This document shows positions 11,601 through 23,600 of a stretch of 42,500 nucleotides of DNA, one piece after another. Each line of letters begins with the position of its first letter. The stretch's first letter is position 1. The notes under the pieces were generated by a model. That model did not search any database, was not told where the DNA came from, and worked only from the letters and a program-made list of their open reading frames with translations. Source of the DNA: Mesostigma viride (Eukaryota; Streptophyta; Mesostigmatophyceae; Mesostigmatales; Mesostigmataceae); the NCBI GenBank assembly GCA_009746045.1, contig RPFO01000819.1:1096608-1139107 (forward strand). Reading direction: 5' to 3'. Both the position numbers and the translations under genes were made by a program.

Positions 11601-14600
11601 TTCCCCATGATGCTGTTTCCCCATGATGCTGTTTCCCCATGATGCTGTTTCCCCATGATGCTGTTTCCCCATGATGCTGTTTCCCCATGATGCTGTTTCC
11701 CCATGATGCTGTTTCCCCATGATGCTGTTTCCCCATGATGCTGTTTCCCCATGATGCTGTTTCCCCATGATGCTGTTTCCCCATGATGCTGTTTCCCCAT
11801 GATGCTGTTTCCCCATGATGCTGTTTCCCCATGATGCTGTTTCCCCATGATGCTGTTTCCCCATGATGCTGTTTCCCCATGATGCTGTTTCCCCATGATG
11901 CTGTTTCCCCATGATGCTGTTTCCCCATGATGCTGTTTCCCCATGATGCTGTTTCCCCATGATGCTGTTTCCCCATGATGCTGTTTCCCCATGATGCTGT
12001 TTCCCCATGATGCTGTTTCCCCATGATGCTGTTTCCCCATGATGCTGTTTCCCCATGATGCTGTTTCCCCATGATGCTGTTTCCCCATGATGCTGTTTCC
12101 CCATGATGCTGTTTCCCCATGATGCTGTTTCCCCATGATGCTGTTTCCCCATGATGCTGTTTCCCCATGATGCTGTTTCCCCATGATGCTGTTTCCCCAT
12201 GATGCTGTTTCCCCATGATGCTGTTTCCCCATGATGCTGTTTCCCCATGATGCTGTTTCCCCATGATGCTGTTTCCCCATGATGCTGTTTCCCCATGATG
12301 CTGTTTCCCCATGATGCTGTTTCCCCATGATGCTGTTTCCCCATGATGCTGTTTCCCCATGATGCTGTTTCCCCATGATGCTGTTTCCCCATGATGCTGT
12401 TTCCCCATGATGCTGTTTCCCCATGATGCTGTTTCCCCATGATGCTGTTTCCCCATGATGCTGTTTCCCCATGATGCTGTTTCCCCATGATGCTGTTTCC
12501 CCATGATGCTGTTTCCCCATGATGCTGTTTCCCCATGATGCTGTTTCCCCATGATGCTGTTTCCCCATGATGCTGTTTCCCCATGATGCTGTTTCCCCAT
12601 GATGCTGTTTCCCCATGATGCTGTTTCCCCATGATGCTGTTTCCCCATGATGCTGTTTCCCCATGATGCTGTTTCCCCATGATGCTGTTTCCCCATGATG
12701 CTGTTTCCCCATGATGCTGTTTCCCCATGATGCTGTTTCCCCATGATGCTGTTTCCCCATGATGCTGTTTCCCCATGATGCTGTTTCCCCATGATGCTGT
12801 TTCCCCATGATGCTGTTTCCCCATGATGCTGTTTCCCCATGATGCTGTTTCCCCATGATGCTGTTTCCCCATGATGCTGTTTCCCCATGATGCTGTTTCC
12901 CCATGATGCTGTTTCCCCATGATGCTGTTTCCCCATGATGCTGTTTCCCCATGATGCTGTTTCCCCATGATGCTGTTTCCCCATGATGCTGTTTCCCCAT
13001 GATGCTGTTTCCCCATGATGCTGTTTCCCCATGATGCTGTTTCCCCATGATGCTGTTTCCCCATGATGCTGTTTCCCCATGATGCTGTTTCCCCATGATG
13101 CTGTTTCCCCATGATGCTGTTTCCCCATGATGCTGTTTCCCCATGATGCTGTTTCCCCATGATGCTGTTTCCCCATGATGCTGTTTCCCCATGATGCTGT
13201 TTCCCCATGATGCTGTTTCCCCATGATGCTGTTTCCCCATGATGCTGTTTCCCCATGATGCTGTTTCCCCATGATGCTGTTTCCCCATGATGCTGTTTCC
13301 CCATGATGCTGTTTCCCCATGATGCTGTTTCCCCATGATGCTGTTTCCCCATGATGCTGTTTCCCCATGATGCTGTTTCCCCATGATGCTGTTTCCCCAT
13401 GATGCTGTTTCCCCATGATGCTGTTTCCCCATGATGCTGTTTCCCCATGATGCTGTTTCCCCATGATGCTGTTTCCCCATGATGCTGTTTCCCCATGATG
13501 CTGTTTCCCCATGATGCTGTTTCCCCATGATGCTGTTTCCCCATGATGCTGTTTCCCCATGATGCTGTTTCCCCATGATGCTGTTTCCCCATGATGCTGT
13601 TTCCCCATGATGCTGTTTCCCCATGATGCTGTTTCCCCATGATGCTGTTTCCCCATGATGCTGTTTCCCCATGATGCTGTTTCCCCATGATGCTGTTTCC
13701 CCATGATGCTGTTTCCCCATGATGCTGTTTCCCCATGATGCTGTTTCCCCATGATGCTGTTTCCCCATGATGCTGTTTCCCCATGATGCTGTTTCCCCAT
13801 GATGCTGTTTCCCCATGATGCTGTTTCCCCATGATGCTGTTTCCCCATGATGCTGTTTCCCCATGATGCTGTTTCCCCATGATGCTGTTTCCCCATGATG
13901 CTGTTTCCCCATGATGCTGTTTCCCCATGATGCTGTTTCCCCATGATGCTGTTTCCCCATGATGCTGTTTCCCCATGATGCTGTTTCCCCATGATGCTGT
14001 TTCCCCATGATGCTGTTTCCCCATGATGCTGTTTCCCCATGATGCTGTTTCCCCATGATGCTGTTTCCCCATGATGCTGTTTCCCCATGATGCTGTTTCC
14101 CCATGATGCTGTTTCCCCATGATGCTGTTTCCCCATGATGCTGTTTCCCCATGATGCTGTTTCCCCATGATGCTGTTTCCCCATGATGCTGTTTCCCCAT
14201 GATGCTGTTTCCCCATGATGCTGTTTCCCCATGATGCTGTTTCCCCATGATGCTGTTTCCCCATGATGCTGTTTCCCCATGATGCTGTTTCCCCATGATG
14301 CTGTTTCCCCATGATGCTGTTTCCCCATGATGCTGTTTCCCCATGATGCTGTTTCCCCATGATGCTGTTTCCCCATGATGCTGTTTCCCCATGATGCTGT
14401 TTCCCCATGATGCTGTTTCCCCATGATGCTGTTTCCCCATGATGCTGTTTCCCCATGATGCTGTTTCCCCATGATGCTGTTTCCCCATGATGCTGTTTCC
14501 CCATGATGCTGTTTCCCCATGATGCTGTTTCCCCATGATGCTGTTTCCCCATGATGCTGTTTCCCCATGATGCTGTTTCCCCATGATGCTGTTTCCCCAT

Positions 14601-17600
14601 GATGCTGTTTCCCCATGATGCTGTTTCCCCATGATGCTGTTTCCCCATGATGCTGTTTCCCCATGATGCTGTTTCCCCATGATGCTGTTTCCCCATGATG
14701 CTGTTTCCCCATGATGCTGTTTCCCCATGATGCTGTTTCCCCATGATGCTGTTTCCCCATGATGCTGTTTCCCCATGATGCTGTTTCCCCATGATGCTGT
14801 TTCCCCATGATGCTGTTTCCCCATGATGCTGTTTCCCCATGATGCTGTTTCCCCATGATGCTGTTTCCCCATGATGCTGTTTCCCCATGATGCTGTTTCC
14901 CCATGATGCTGTTTCCCCATGATGCTGTTTCCCCATGATGCTGTTTCCCCATGATGCTGTTTCCCCATGATGCTGTTTCCCCATGATGCTGTTTCCCCAT
15001 GATGCTGTTTCCCCATGATGCTGTTTCCCCATGATGCTGTTTCCCCATGATGCTGTTTCCCCATGATGCTGTTTCCCCATGATGCTGTTTCCCCATGATG
15101 CTGTTTCCCCATGATGCTGTTTCCCCATGATGCTGTTTCCCCATGATGCTGTTTCCCCATGATGCTGTTTCCCCATGATGCTGTTTCCCCATGATGCTGT
15201 TTCCCCATGATGCTGTTTCCCCATGATGCTGTTTCCCCATGATGCTGTTTCCCCATGATGCTGTTTCCCCATGATGCTGTTTCCCCATGATGCTGTTTCC
15301 CCATGATGCTGTTTCCCCATGATGCTGTTTCCCCATGATGCTGTTTCCCCATGATGCTGTTTCCCCATGATGCTGTTTCCCCATGATGCTGTTTCCCCAT
15401 GATGCTGTTTCCCCATGATGCTGTTTCCCCATGATGCTGTTTCCCCATGATGCTGTTTCCCCATGATGCTGTTTCCCCATGATGCTGTTTCCCCATGATG
15501 CTGTTTCCCCATGATGCTGTTTCCCCATGATGCTGTTTCCCCATGATGCTGTTTCCCCATGATGCTGTTTCCCCATGATGCTGTTTCCCCATGATGCTGT
15601 TTCCCCATGATGCTGTTTCCCCATGATGCTGTTTCCCCATGATGCTGTTTCCCCATGATGCTGTTTCCCCATGATGCTGTTTCCCCATGATGCTGTTTCC
15701 CCATGATGCTGTTTCCCCATGATGCTGTTTCCCCATGATGCTGTTTCCCCATGATGCTGTTTCCCCATGATGCTGTTTCCCCATGATGCTGTTTCCCCAT
15801 GATGCTGTTTCCCCATGATGCTGTTTCCCCATGATGCTGTTTCCCCATGATGCTGTTTCCCCATGATGCTGTTTCCCCATGATGCTGTTTCCCCATGATG
15901 CTGTTTCCCCATGATGCTGTTTCCCCATGATGCTGTTTCCCCATGATGCTGTTTCCCCATGATGCTGTTTCCCCATGATGCTGTTTCCCCATGATGCTGT
16001 TTCCCCATGATGCTGTTTCCCCATGATGCTGTTTCCCCATGATGCTGTTTCCCCATGATGCTGTTTCCCCATGATGCTGTTTCCCCATGATGCTGTTTCC
16101 CCATGATGCTGTTTCCCCATGATGCTGTTTCCCCATGATGCTGTTTCCCCATGATGCTGTTTCCCCATGATGCTGTTTCCCCATGATGCTGTTTCCCCAT
16201 GATGCTGTTTCCCCATGATGCTGTTTCCCCATGATGCTGTTTCCCCATGATGCTGTTTCCCCATGATGCTGTTTCCCCATGATGCTGTTTCCCCATGATG
16301 CTGTTTCCCCATGATGCTGTTTCCCCATGATGCTGTTTCCCCATGATGCTGTTTCCCCATGATGCTGTTTCCCCATGATGCTGTTTCCCCATGATGCTGT
16401 TTCCCCATGATGCTGTTTCCCCATGATGCTGTTTCCATGATGCTGTTTCCCCATGATGCTGTTTCCCCATGATGCTGTTTCCCCATGATGCTGTTTCCCC
16501 ATGATGCTGTTTCCCCATGATGCTGTTTCCCCATGATGCTGTTTCCCTATGATGCTGTTTCCCCATGATGCTGTTTCCCCATGATGCTGTTTCCCCATGA
16601 TGCTGTTTCCCCATGATGCTGTTTCCCCATGATGCTGTTTCCCCATGATGCTGTTTCCCCATGATGCTGTTTCCCCATGATGCTGTTTCCCCATGATGCT
16701 GTTTCCCCATGATGCTGTTTCCCCATGATGCTGTTTCCCCATGATGCTGTTTCCCTATGATGCTGTTTCCCCATGATGCTGTTTCCCCATGATGCTGTTT
16801 CCCCATGATGCTGTTTCCCCATGATGCTGTTTCCCCATGATGCTGTTTCCCCATGATGCTGTTTCCCCATGATGCTGTTTCCCATGATGCTGTTTCCCCA
16901 TGATGCTGTTTCCCCATGATGCTGTTTCCCTATGATGCTGTTTCCCCATGATGCTGTTTCCCCATGATGCTGTTTCCCCATGATGCTGTTTCCCCATGAT
17001 GCTGTTTCCCCATGATGCTGTTTCCCCATGATGCTGTTTCCATATGATGCTGTTTCCCCATGATGCTGTTTCCCCATGATGCTGTTTCCCCATGATGCTG
17101 TTTCCCCATGATGCTGTTTCCCCATGATGCTGTTTCCCCATGATGCTGTTTCCCCATGATGCTGTTTCCCCATGATGCTGTTTCCCCATGATGCTGTTTC
17201 CCCATGATGCTGTTTCCCCATGATGCTGTTTCCCCATGATGCTGTTTCCCCATGATGCTGTTTCCCCATGATGCTGTTTCCCTATGATGCTGTTTCCCCA
17301 CGATGCTGTTTCCCTATGATGCTGTTTCCCCATGATGCTGTTTCCCCATGATGCTGTTTCCCCATGATGCTGTTTCCCCATGATGCTGTTTCCCCATGAT
17401 GCTGTTTCCCCATGATGCTGTTTCCCCATGATGATGTTTCCCCATGATGCTGTTTCCCCATGATGTTGTTTCCCCATGATGCTGTTTCCCCATGATGCTG
17501 TTTCCCCATGATGCTGTTTCCCCATGATGCTGTTTCCCCATGATGCTGTTCCATACTGATGCTGTTTCCCCATGATGCTGTTTCCCTTTGATGCTGTTTC

Positions 17601-20600
17601 CCTATGATGCTGTTTCCCCATGATGTTGTTTCCCTATGATGTTGTTTCCCCATGATGCTGTTTCCCCATGATGCTGTTTCCCCATGATGCTGTTTCCCCA
17701 TGATGCTGTTTCCCCATGATGCTGTTTCCCCATGATGCTGTTTCCCCATGATGCTGTTCCATACTGATGCTGTTTCCCCATGATGTTGTTTCCCCATGAT
17801 GCTGTTTCCCTATGATGTTGTTTCCCCATGATGCTGTTTCCCCATGATGTTGTTTCCCTATGATGCTGTTTCCCCATGATGCTGTTTCCCCATGATGCTG
17901 TTTCCCCATGATGCTGTTTCCCCATGATGCTGTTTCCCCATGATGCTGTTCCATACTGATGCTGTTTCCCCATGATGCTGTTTCCCTTTGATGCTGTTTC
18001 CCTATGATGCTGTTTCCCCATGATGCTGTTTCCCCACGATGCTGTTTCCCCATGATGCTGTTTCCCCACGATGCTGTTTCCCCACGATGCTGTTTCCCCA
18101 TGATGCTGTTCCATACTGATGCTGTTTCCCCATGATGCTTTTTCCCCATGATGCTGTTTCCCTATGATGCTGTTTCCCCACGATGCTGTTTCCCCATGAT
18201 GCTGTTTCCCCACGATGCTGTTTCCCCATGATGCTGTTTCCCCATGATGCTGTTTCCCCATGATGATGTTTCCCCATGATGCTGTTTCCCCATGATGCTG
18301 TTTCCCCATGATGCTGTTTCCCCATGATGCTGTTCCATACTGATGCTGTTTCCCCATGATGCTGTTTCCCCATGATGCTGTTTCCCCATGATGCTGTTTC
18401 CCCATGATGCTGTTTCCCCATGATGCTGTTTCCCCATGATGCTGTTCCATACTGATGCTGTTTCCCCATGATGCTTTTTCCCCATGATGCTGTTTCCCCA
18501 TGATGCTGTTTCCCCATGATGTTGTTTCCCCATGATGCTGTTTCCCCATGATGCTGTTTCCCCATGATGCTGTTTCCCCATGATGCTGTTTCCCCATGAT
18601 GCTGTTTCCCCATGATGCTGTTTCCCCATGATGCTGTTTCCCCATGATGCTGTTTCCCCATGATGCTGTTTCCCCATGATGCTGTTTCCCCATGATGCTG
18701 TTTCCCCATGATGCTGTTTCCCCATGATGCTGTTTCCCCATGATGCTGTTTCCCCATGATGCTGTTTCCCCATGATGCTGTTTCCCCATGATCCTGTTTC
18801 CCCATGATGCTGTTTCCCCATGATGTTGTTTCCCTATGATGTTGTTTCCCCACGATGCTGTTTCCCCATGATGCTGTTTCCCCATGATCCTGTTTCCCCA
18901 TGATGCTGTTTCCCCATGATGTTGTTTCCCTATGATGTTGTTTCCCCACGATGCTGTTTCCCCATGATGTTGTTTCCCCATGATGCTGTTTCCCCATGAT
19001 GCTGTTTCCCCATGATGCTGTTTCCCCATGATGCTGTTTCCCCATGATGCTGTTTCCGCATGATGCTGTTTCCCCATGATGCTGTTTCCCCATGATGCAG
19101 TTTCCCTATGATGCTGTTTCCCCATGATGCTGTTTCCCCATGATGCTGTTTCCCCATGATGCTGTTTCCCCATGATGCTGTTTCCCCATGATGCTGTTTC
19201 CCCATGATGCTGTTTCCCCATGATGCTGTTTCCCCATGATGCTGTTTCCCCATGATGCTGTTTCCCTATGATGCTGTTTCCCCATGATGCTGTTTCCCCA
19301 TGATGCTGTTTCCCCATGATGCTGTTTCCCCATGATGCTGTTTCCCCATGATGCTGTTCCATACTGATGCTGTTTCCCCATGATGCTGTTTCCCCATGAT
19401 GCTGTTTCCCCATGATGCTGTTTCCCCATGATGTTGTTTCCCCATGATGCTGTTTCCCCATGATGCTGTTTCCCTATGATGCTGTTTCCCCATGATGCTG
19501 TTTCCCCATGATGCTGTTTCCCCATGATGCTGTTTCCCCATGATGCTGTTTCCCCATGATGCTGTTTCCCCATGATGCTGTTTCCCCATGATGCTGTTTC
19601 CCCATGATGCTGTTTCCCTATGATGCTGTTTCCCCATGATGCTGTTTCCCTATGATGATGTTTCCCCATGATGCTGTTTCCCTATGATGATGTTTCCCCA
19701 TGATGCTGTTTCCCCATGATGCTGTTTCCCCATGATGCTGTTTCCCCATGATGCTGTTTCCCCACGATGCTGTTTCCCCATGATGCTGTTTCCCCATGAT
19801 GCTGTTTCCCCATGATGCTGTTTCCCCATGATGCTGTTTCCCCATGATGTTGTTTCCCCATGATGCTGTTTCCCCATGATGCTGTTTCCCCATGATGCTG
19901 TTTCCCCATGATGCTGTTTCCCCATTATGCTGTTTCCCCATGATCCTGTTTCCCCATGATGCTGTTTCCCCATGATGTTGTTTCCCCATGATGCTGTTTC
20001 CCCATGATGTTGTTTCCCCATGATGCTGTTTCCCCATGATGCTGTTTCCCCATGATCCTGTTTCCCCATGATGCTGTTTCCCCATGATGTTGTTTCCCCA
20101 TGATGCTGTTTCCCCATGATGATGTTTCCCCATGATGCTGTTTCCCCATGATGCTGTTTCCCCATGATGCTGTTTCCCCATGATGCTGTTTCCCCATGAT
20201 GCTGTTTCCCCATGATGCTGTTTCCCCATGATGCTGTTTCCCCATGATGCTGTTTCCCCATGATCCTGTTTCCCCATGATGCTGTTTCCCCATGATGTTG
20301 TTTCCCCATGATGCTGTTTCCCCATGATGCTGTTTCCCTATGATGCAAAAAGACCCAAAGATACTGCCGGGCGTTCTTAGGGCAGACGGCCAAGGCTTCC
20401 AAGTTTCCCTACTTCCAACGTTTATACAGCACAGCAAATCTTACTGGCTGTTATCCGTATTACGATAGCAGCTCTTGACCCGTTTAGCGGCTCTGCCTGC
20501 CTGCTTTGCCTGCCTGTATTCCCCTCCCTCCCCTGCTTCTGTATGAGCTGCTCGCGTGTGACAGCAGTTGAACCATTGTGTGCCATTGTGTGCCACTCTG

Positions 20601-23600
20601 CCCTTTTCTTTACCATCCCTGGCACAGGCTGCTACTCTACGAGCTGCTCGCGTGGGCGTGCGACCCCCCCCCCGCGGTGGTGGTCATCATCAGCTGCAAC
20701 GAAGAGTTTGCGGCCGCCATACCCAAGGTAAGGGGGGGTTGTAGGGCAACACCAGCATGTGGGGCCAGGTGGCACCGTGCGAGTGGGGCCGCTGCCGTCA
20801 CCATGGAGAGTCGTCCCGGGAAGGGTTTAGCACCATGTTTGTGTGGTGTCATGAGGTCGAGTGCCATGCTTGTGTGGTGGGGTTAATACGTTGTCTAGTG
20901 CCATTTGGTGTGGGCTAGGGGACAAGCAGACACGCAGAGACAGGCTGCGGCAGCCACACACACGGTGTGCAGACGGCCCTTCTCCCTGTGTCATGCAGGT
21001 GGCACAACACATCTTGCAGGTGGCGCATGCACATGCAGCCCAGAGTAGCCCCTAGTGGTTGGGGGTCTGGCGGTGCTTGACAACATCACAGGGTGTGGGG
21101 GGAGCCTTCGCCGCCTCCCCACCCTCTCCTTCACTTGGTGACTGTCCTCATGCCCATGCTTACCTCCTACTGATGATGGCAGTTCTCATCTACATTTATA
21201 CGTAGCTTGCCTTTGCCTTGATGCATGCACACGCCTGTACGTGTTTGGGAAAACCTGTGGGAAAGCAGCAACCAACGCAGCCGACCTTTGATGCTCATAT
21301 CCATCTCTCCCCTTCCCCCCCAAAATATCGCCCTCCTAACTCCCCCAAATGCACCCCCCCCCCTTCCCCACCCCACCCCCCACCCGATGGCCCATATTGT
21401 CCCCCCCCAAACGCCCCCTTGTCAACTCCAACCCATGCCGCTTGCCCCCAGCTCCGCTCCTACGGCTTCCACCCGGTGCTGGTGACGCTGCGCGCGCCCG
21501 GTCTGTGCCTGCTGGACGGCGTCTGCCACCAGACGTGGGATTGGCACCTGCTGCTGCTGTCGGGGCAGCCGGTGCCGCTGCGGGGGCCGCAGGAGGGCGC
21601 GCCCGCGCGCATGGTGCGTGCTCACGCTGACCATTCTTTAGAAGGTTGCTCGCTGGTTGCTGGCGCGTTCGCCTGGTGTCATTTCATAGCAAGAGAGCTC
21701 GCGGGGCATGCCGCGGGAACCTGGCGTTTTTATTTTTATTTTTATTTTTTTGCGAGACCGCTCATTGGGCACACTGAGTGCGCACGCGGACTGTGGTGGA
21801 AGGGGGTGCGGTTGTCTCGTGGCATATGCTCGTGGGTAGCGGATGCGCGCATGCTGCGTGCGCATCGTGGGAGGTTGCTGTTGTCCGTGTGTGGCCCCGC
21901 GCCGCCGGCAGGGGGGCTTGCCTGTGGTGGCATGGGGCATGGGGCTAAATTTGGACACATGCCACATGCCACATGAGTCGCTGGATGGGTGGGATCATCC
22001 GGTGCCAACCCGCCAGCAGAAGGAGAGCTGGCCGAGACGCATCAAATCAACACGACCCCACGGCAAGGTTGTGGGCGACACGTCCACCTTGATGCTTGTG
22101 ATTGTCTCGCTCCATCGTTCGTTGATGCATTGATCAGACGCCTTCACCTGCTGTGACATGCACCCCTCCCCAGCCATGCGGCCACATGCCCCCGTCCCCA
22201 AACGCGTGATTATAATTCTTTCCCCTTCCGCACCACAGGCGCCGCCGACATACCTTAAAGCACCCGAAATTCATGGCACCAATAGCGGCACCAACAGCGG
22301 AGCCGCCTCCCTCCCGCCCGGCAAGGACGTGGTCGTCCCCTTCCCCCTCCGCCTCCAGCTGCTGGCGTTGCTGCATGCGCGCGGGAACCGGTTGCGACGC
22401 GAGCTGGTCGGCCCCACCTGGGCCGCCTGCTTCGGGGCCGCCCCTGACCCCCGCCCGCTCCACCTGGCCTCCCTGGACGACCTCATCAACGCGTGCGCCC
22501 CCGAGGTGGTGTGCCTGGAGACGACGGAGGTGCCAGGTGGCAGCGCGCCGGTGGTCGCGGTGGCGCCCCCGCTGGTGGAGGTGTTGCCGCAGCTGCTGGG
22601 GATTGCGCCGGTGCTCGTGTGGCTGTACCAGCTGCAGAGGAAGCAGGACGGCGCGCCCGTGGATGCCGCGGCGGTATGCTGTGTGTCCGTCATTGTAGTT
22701 GTAATGAAATAGTTGTAGTAGAATGTATTTATTTAAAATAAAACATGAGGGGAAGGAGGCAAGCAACACAGTTGAAGTGCAATACAGAGACAAGGGCAGA
22801 ACAAACACTAGCCAGTACAAGAAACAGCTACAGGCAGGCAACAGCGCTGCCGGTCCGCCGGAGGGTCCTGCCCTCCTTACTTAGTTATTTAGTTAGATAT
22901 TGTGTGTGTGGTCTCTATGATATGATATAGTGTGTGTGTGTGTCTGGTCATTATAAACTAGTATATGTAGCACGCATCGAACTTTCCACCGCCCATACCC
23001 CAATCATTCCTCCTCGGCCCCAACTATACGGGTTGGCCCAACAATGCACCATGCTTCACTCTGCCCGCACCTATACCCCATGCTCTCCCATGCCCCATGC
23101 CCTCTGCTCCTGCTGCCCATGCCCCATGCGTTCTGCTCCCTGTGCTCCCATGCCCCACGCCTTGGTATCCCTGCTCCCCCCCCCATGCCCCTGTACCTGT
23201 ACTCGCTCCCCTTGCTTGCCTCTGCCCCTACCCATGCCGCGTGCCTCCCACCCCCACTATCCATGGACAGCGCGCGCAGAGCGGCCTCGCACATACCATT
23301 CATGGGACTTGCCACCTTCTCCCATGCCCTTGCCCTCTGCCCCTACTCATGCCCCATGCCCTCTGCCCGTAACCCATGTCCCATGCCCTCCACTCTACCC
23401 TGTGCTCAGCTCATGAAGAGCCTGGCACCGCTCGGCAGCGCCAACACGCTCGACCGCCTGCACAAGGCGTGCGAGTGGGGATGCGTGCGCACACAAGGCA
23501 GCATGCTCGCGCTCTCACCCTCCTGCTTTGGCATCGCCGTGGTGAGGGGTGGCAAGGTGGCGTGGATTATGAGTGGGGCAAGATGGAGTAGGAAGGGGGG

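Larger units (their letters stand above)
6062..20627 (+). other. Intron 1 of the NYN gene, 14.6 kb
   Basis: Donor GTGCGT and acceptor CATCCCTGGCACAG interrupt the NYN domain between its two catalytic motifs. The intron contains a degenerate 28-bp repeat, a 24-bp repeat and the 13.7-kb 16-bp minisatellite. Short unique stretches remain at 6440-6660 and 20347-20627. No other gene is evident in it. Confidence 0.8.

Noticed and set aside
6665-20346. CRISPR array or centromeric/telomeric repeat
   Set aside because: There are no unique spacers between units, the unit is unlike plant or algal telomere repeats, and the array sits inside a gene. A centromere role cannot be shown from sequence.
6490-20402. 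Open frames of over 3,000 codons on the minus strand encoding endless copies of a 16-residue cycle
   Set aside because: All three minus frames are open because the 16-bp unit lacks stops on that strand and 16 is not divisible by three. Indel variants do not disturb openness, and there is no conservation of one frame. The array lies in an intron of a plus-strand gene.
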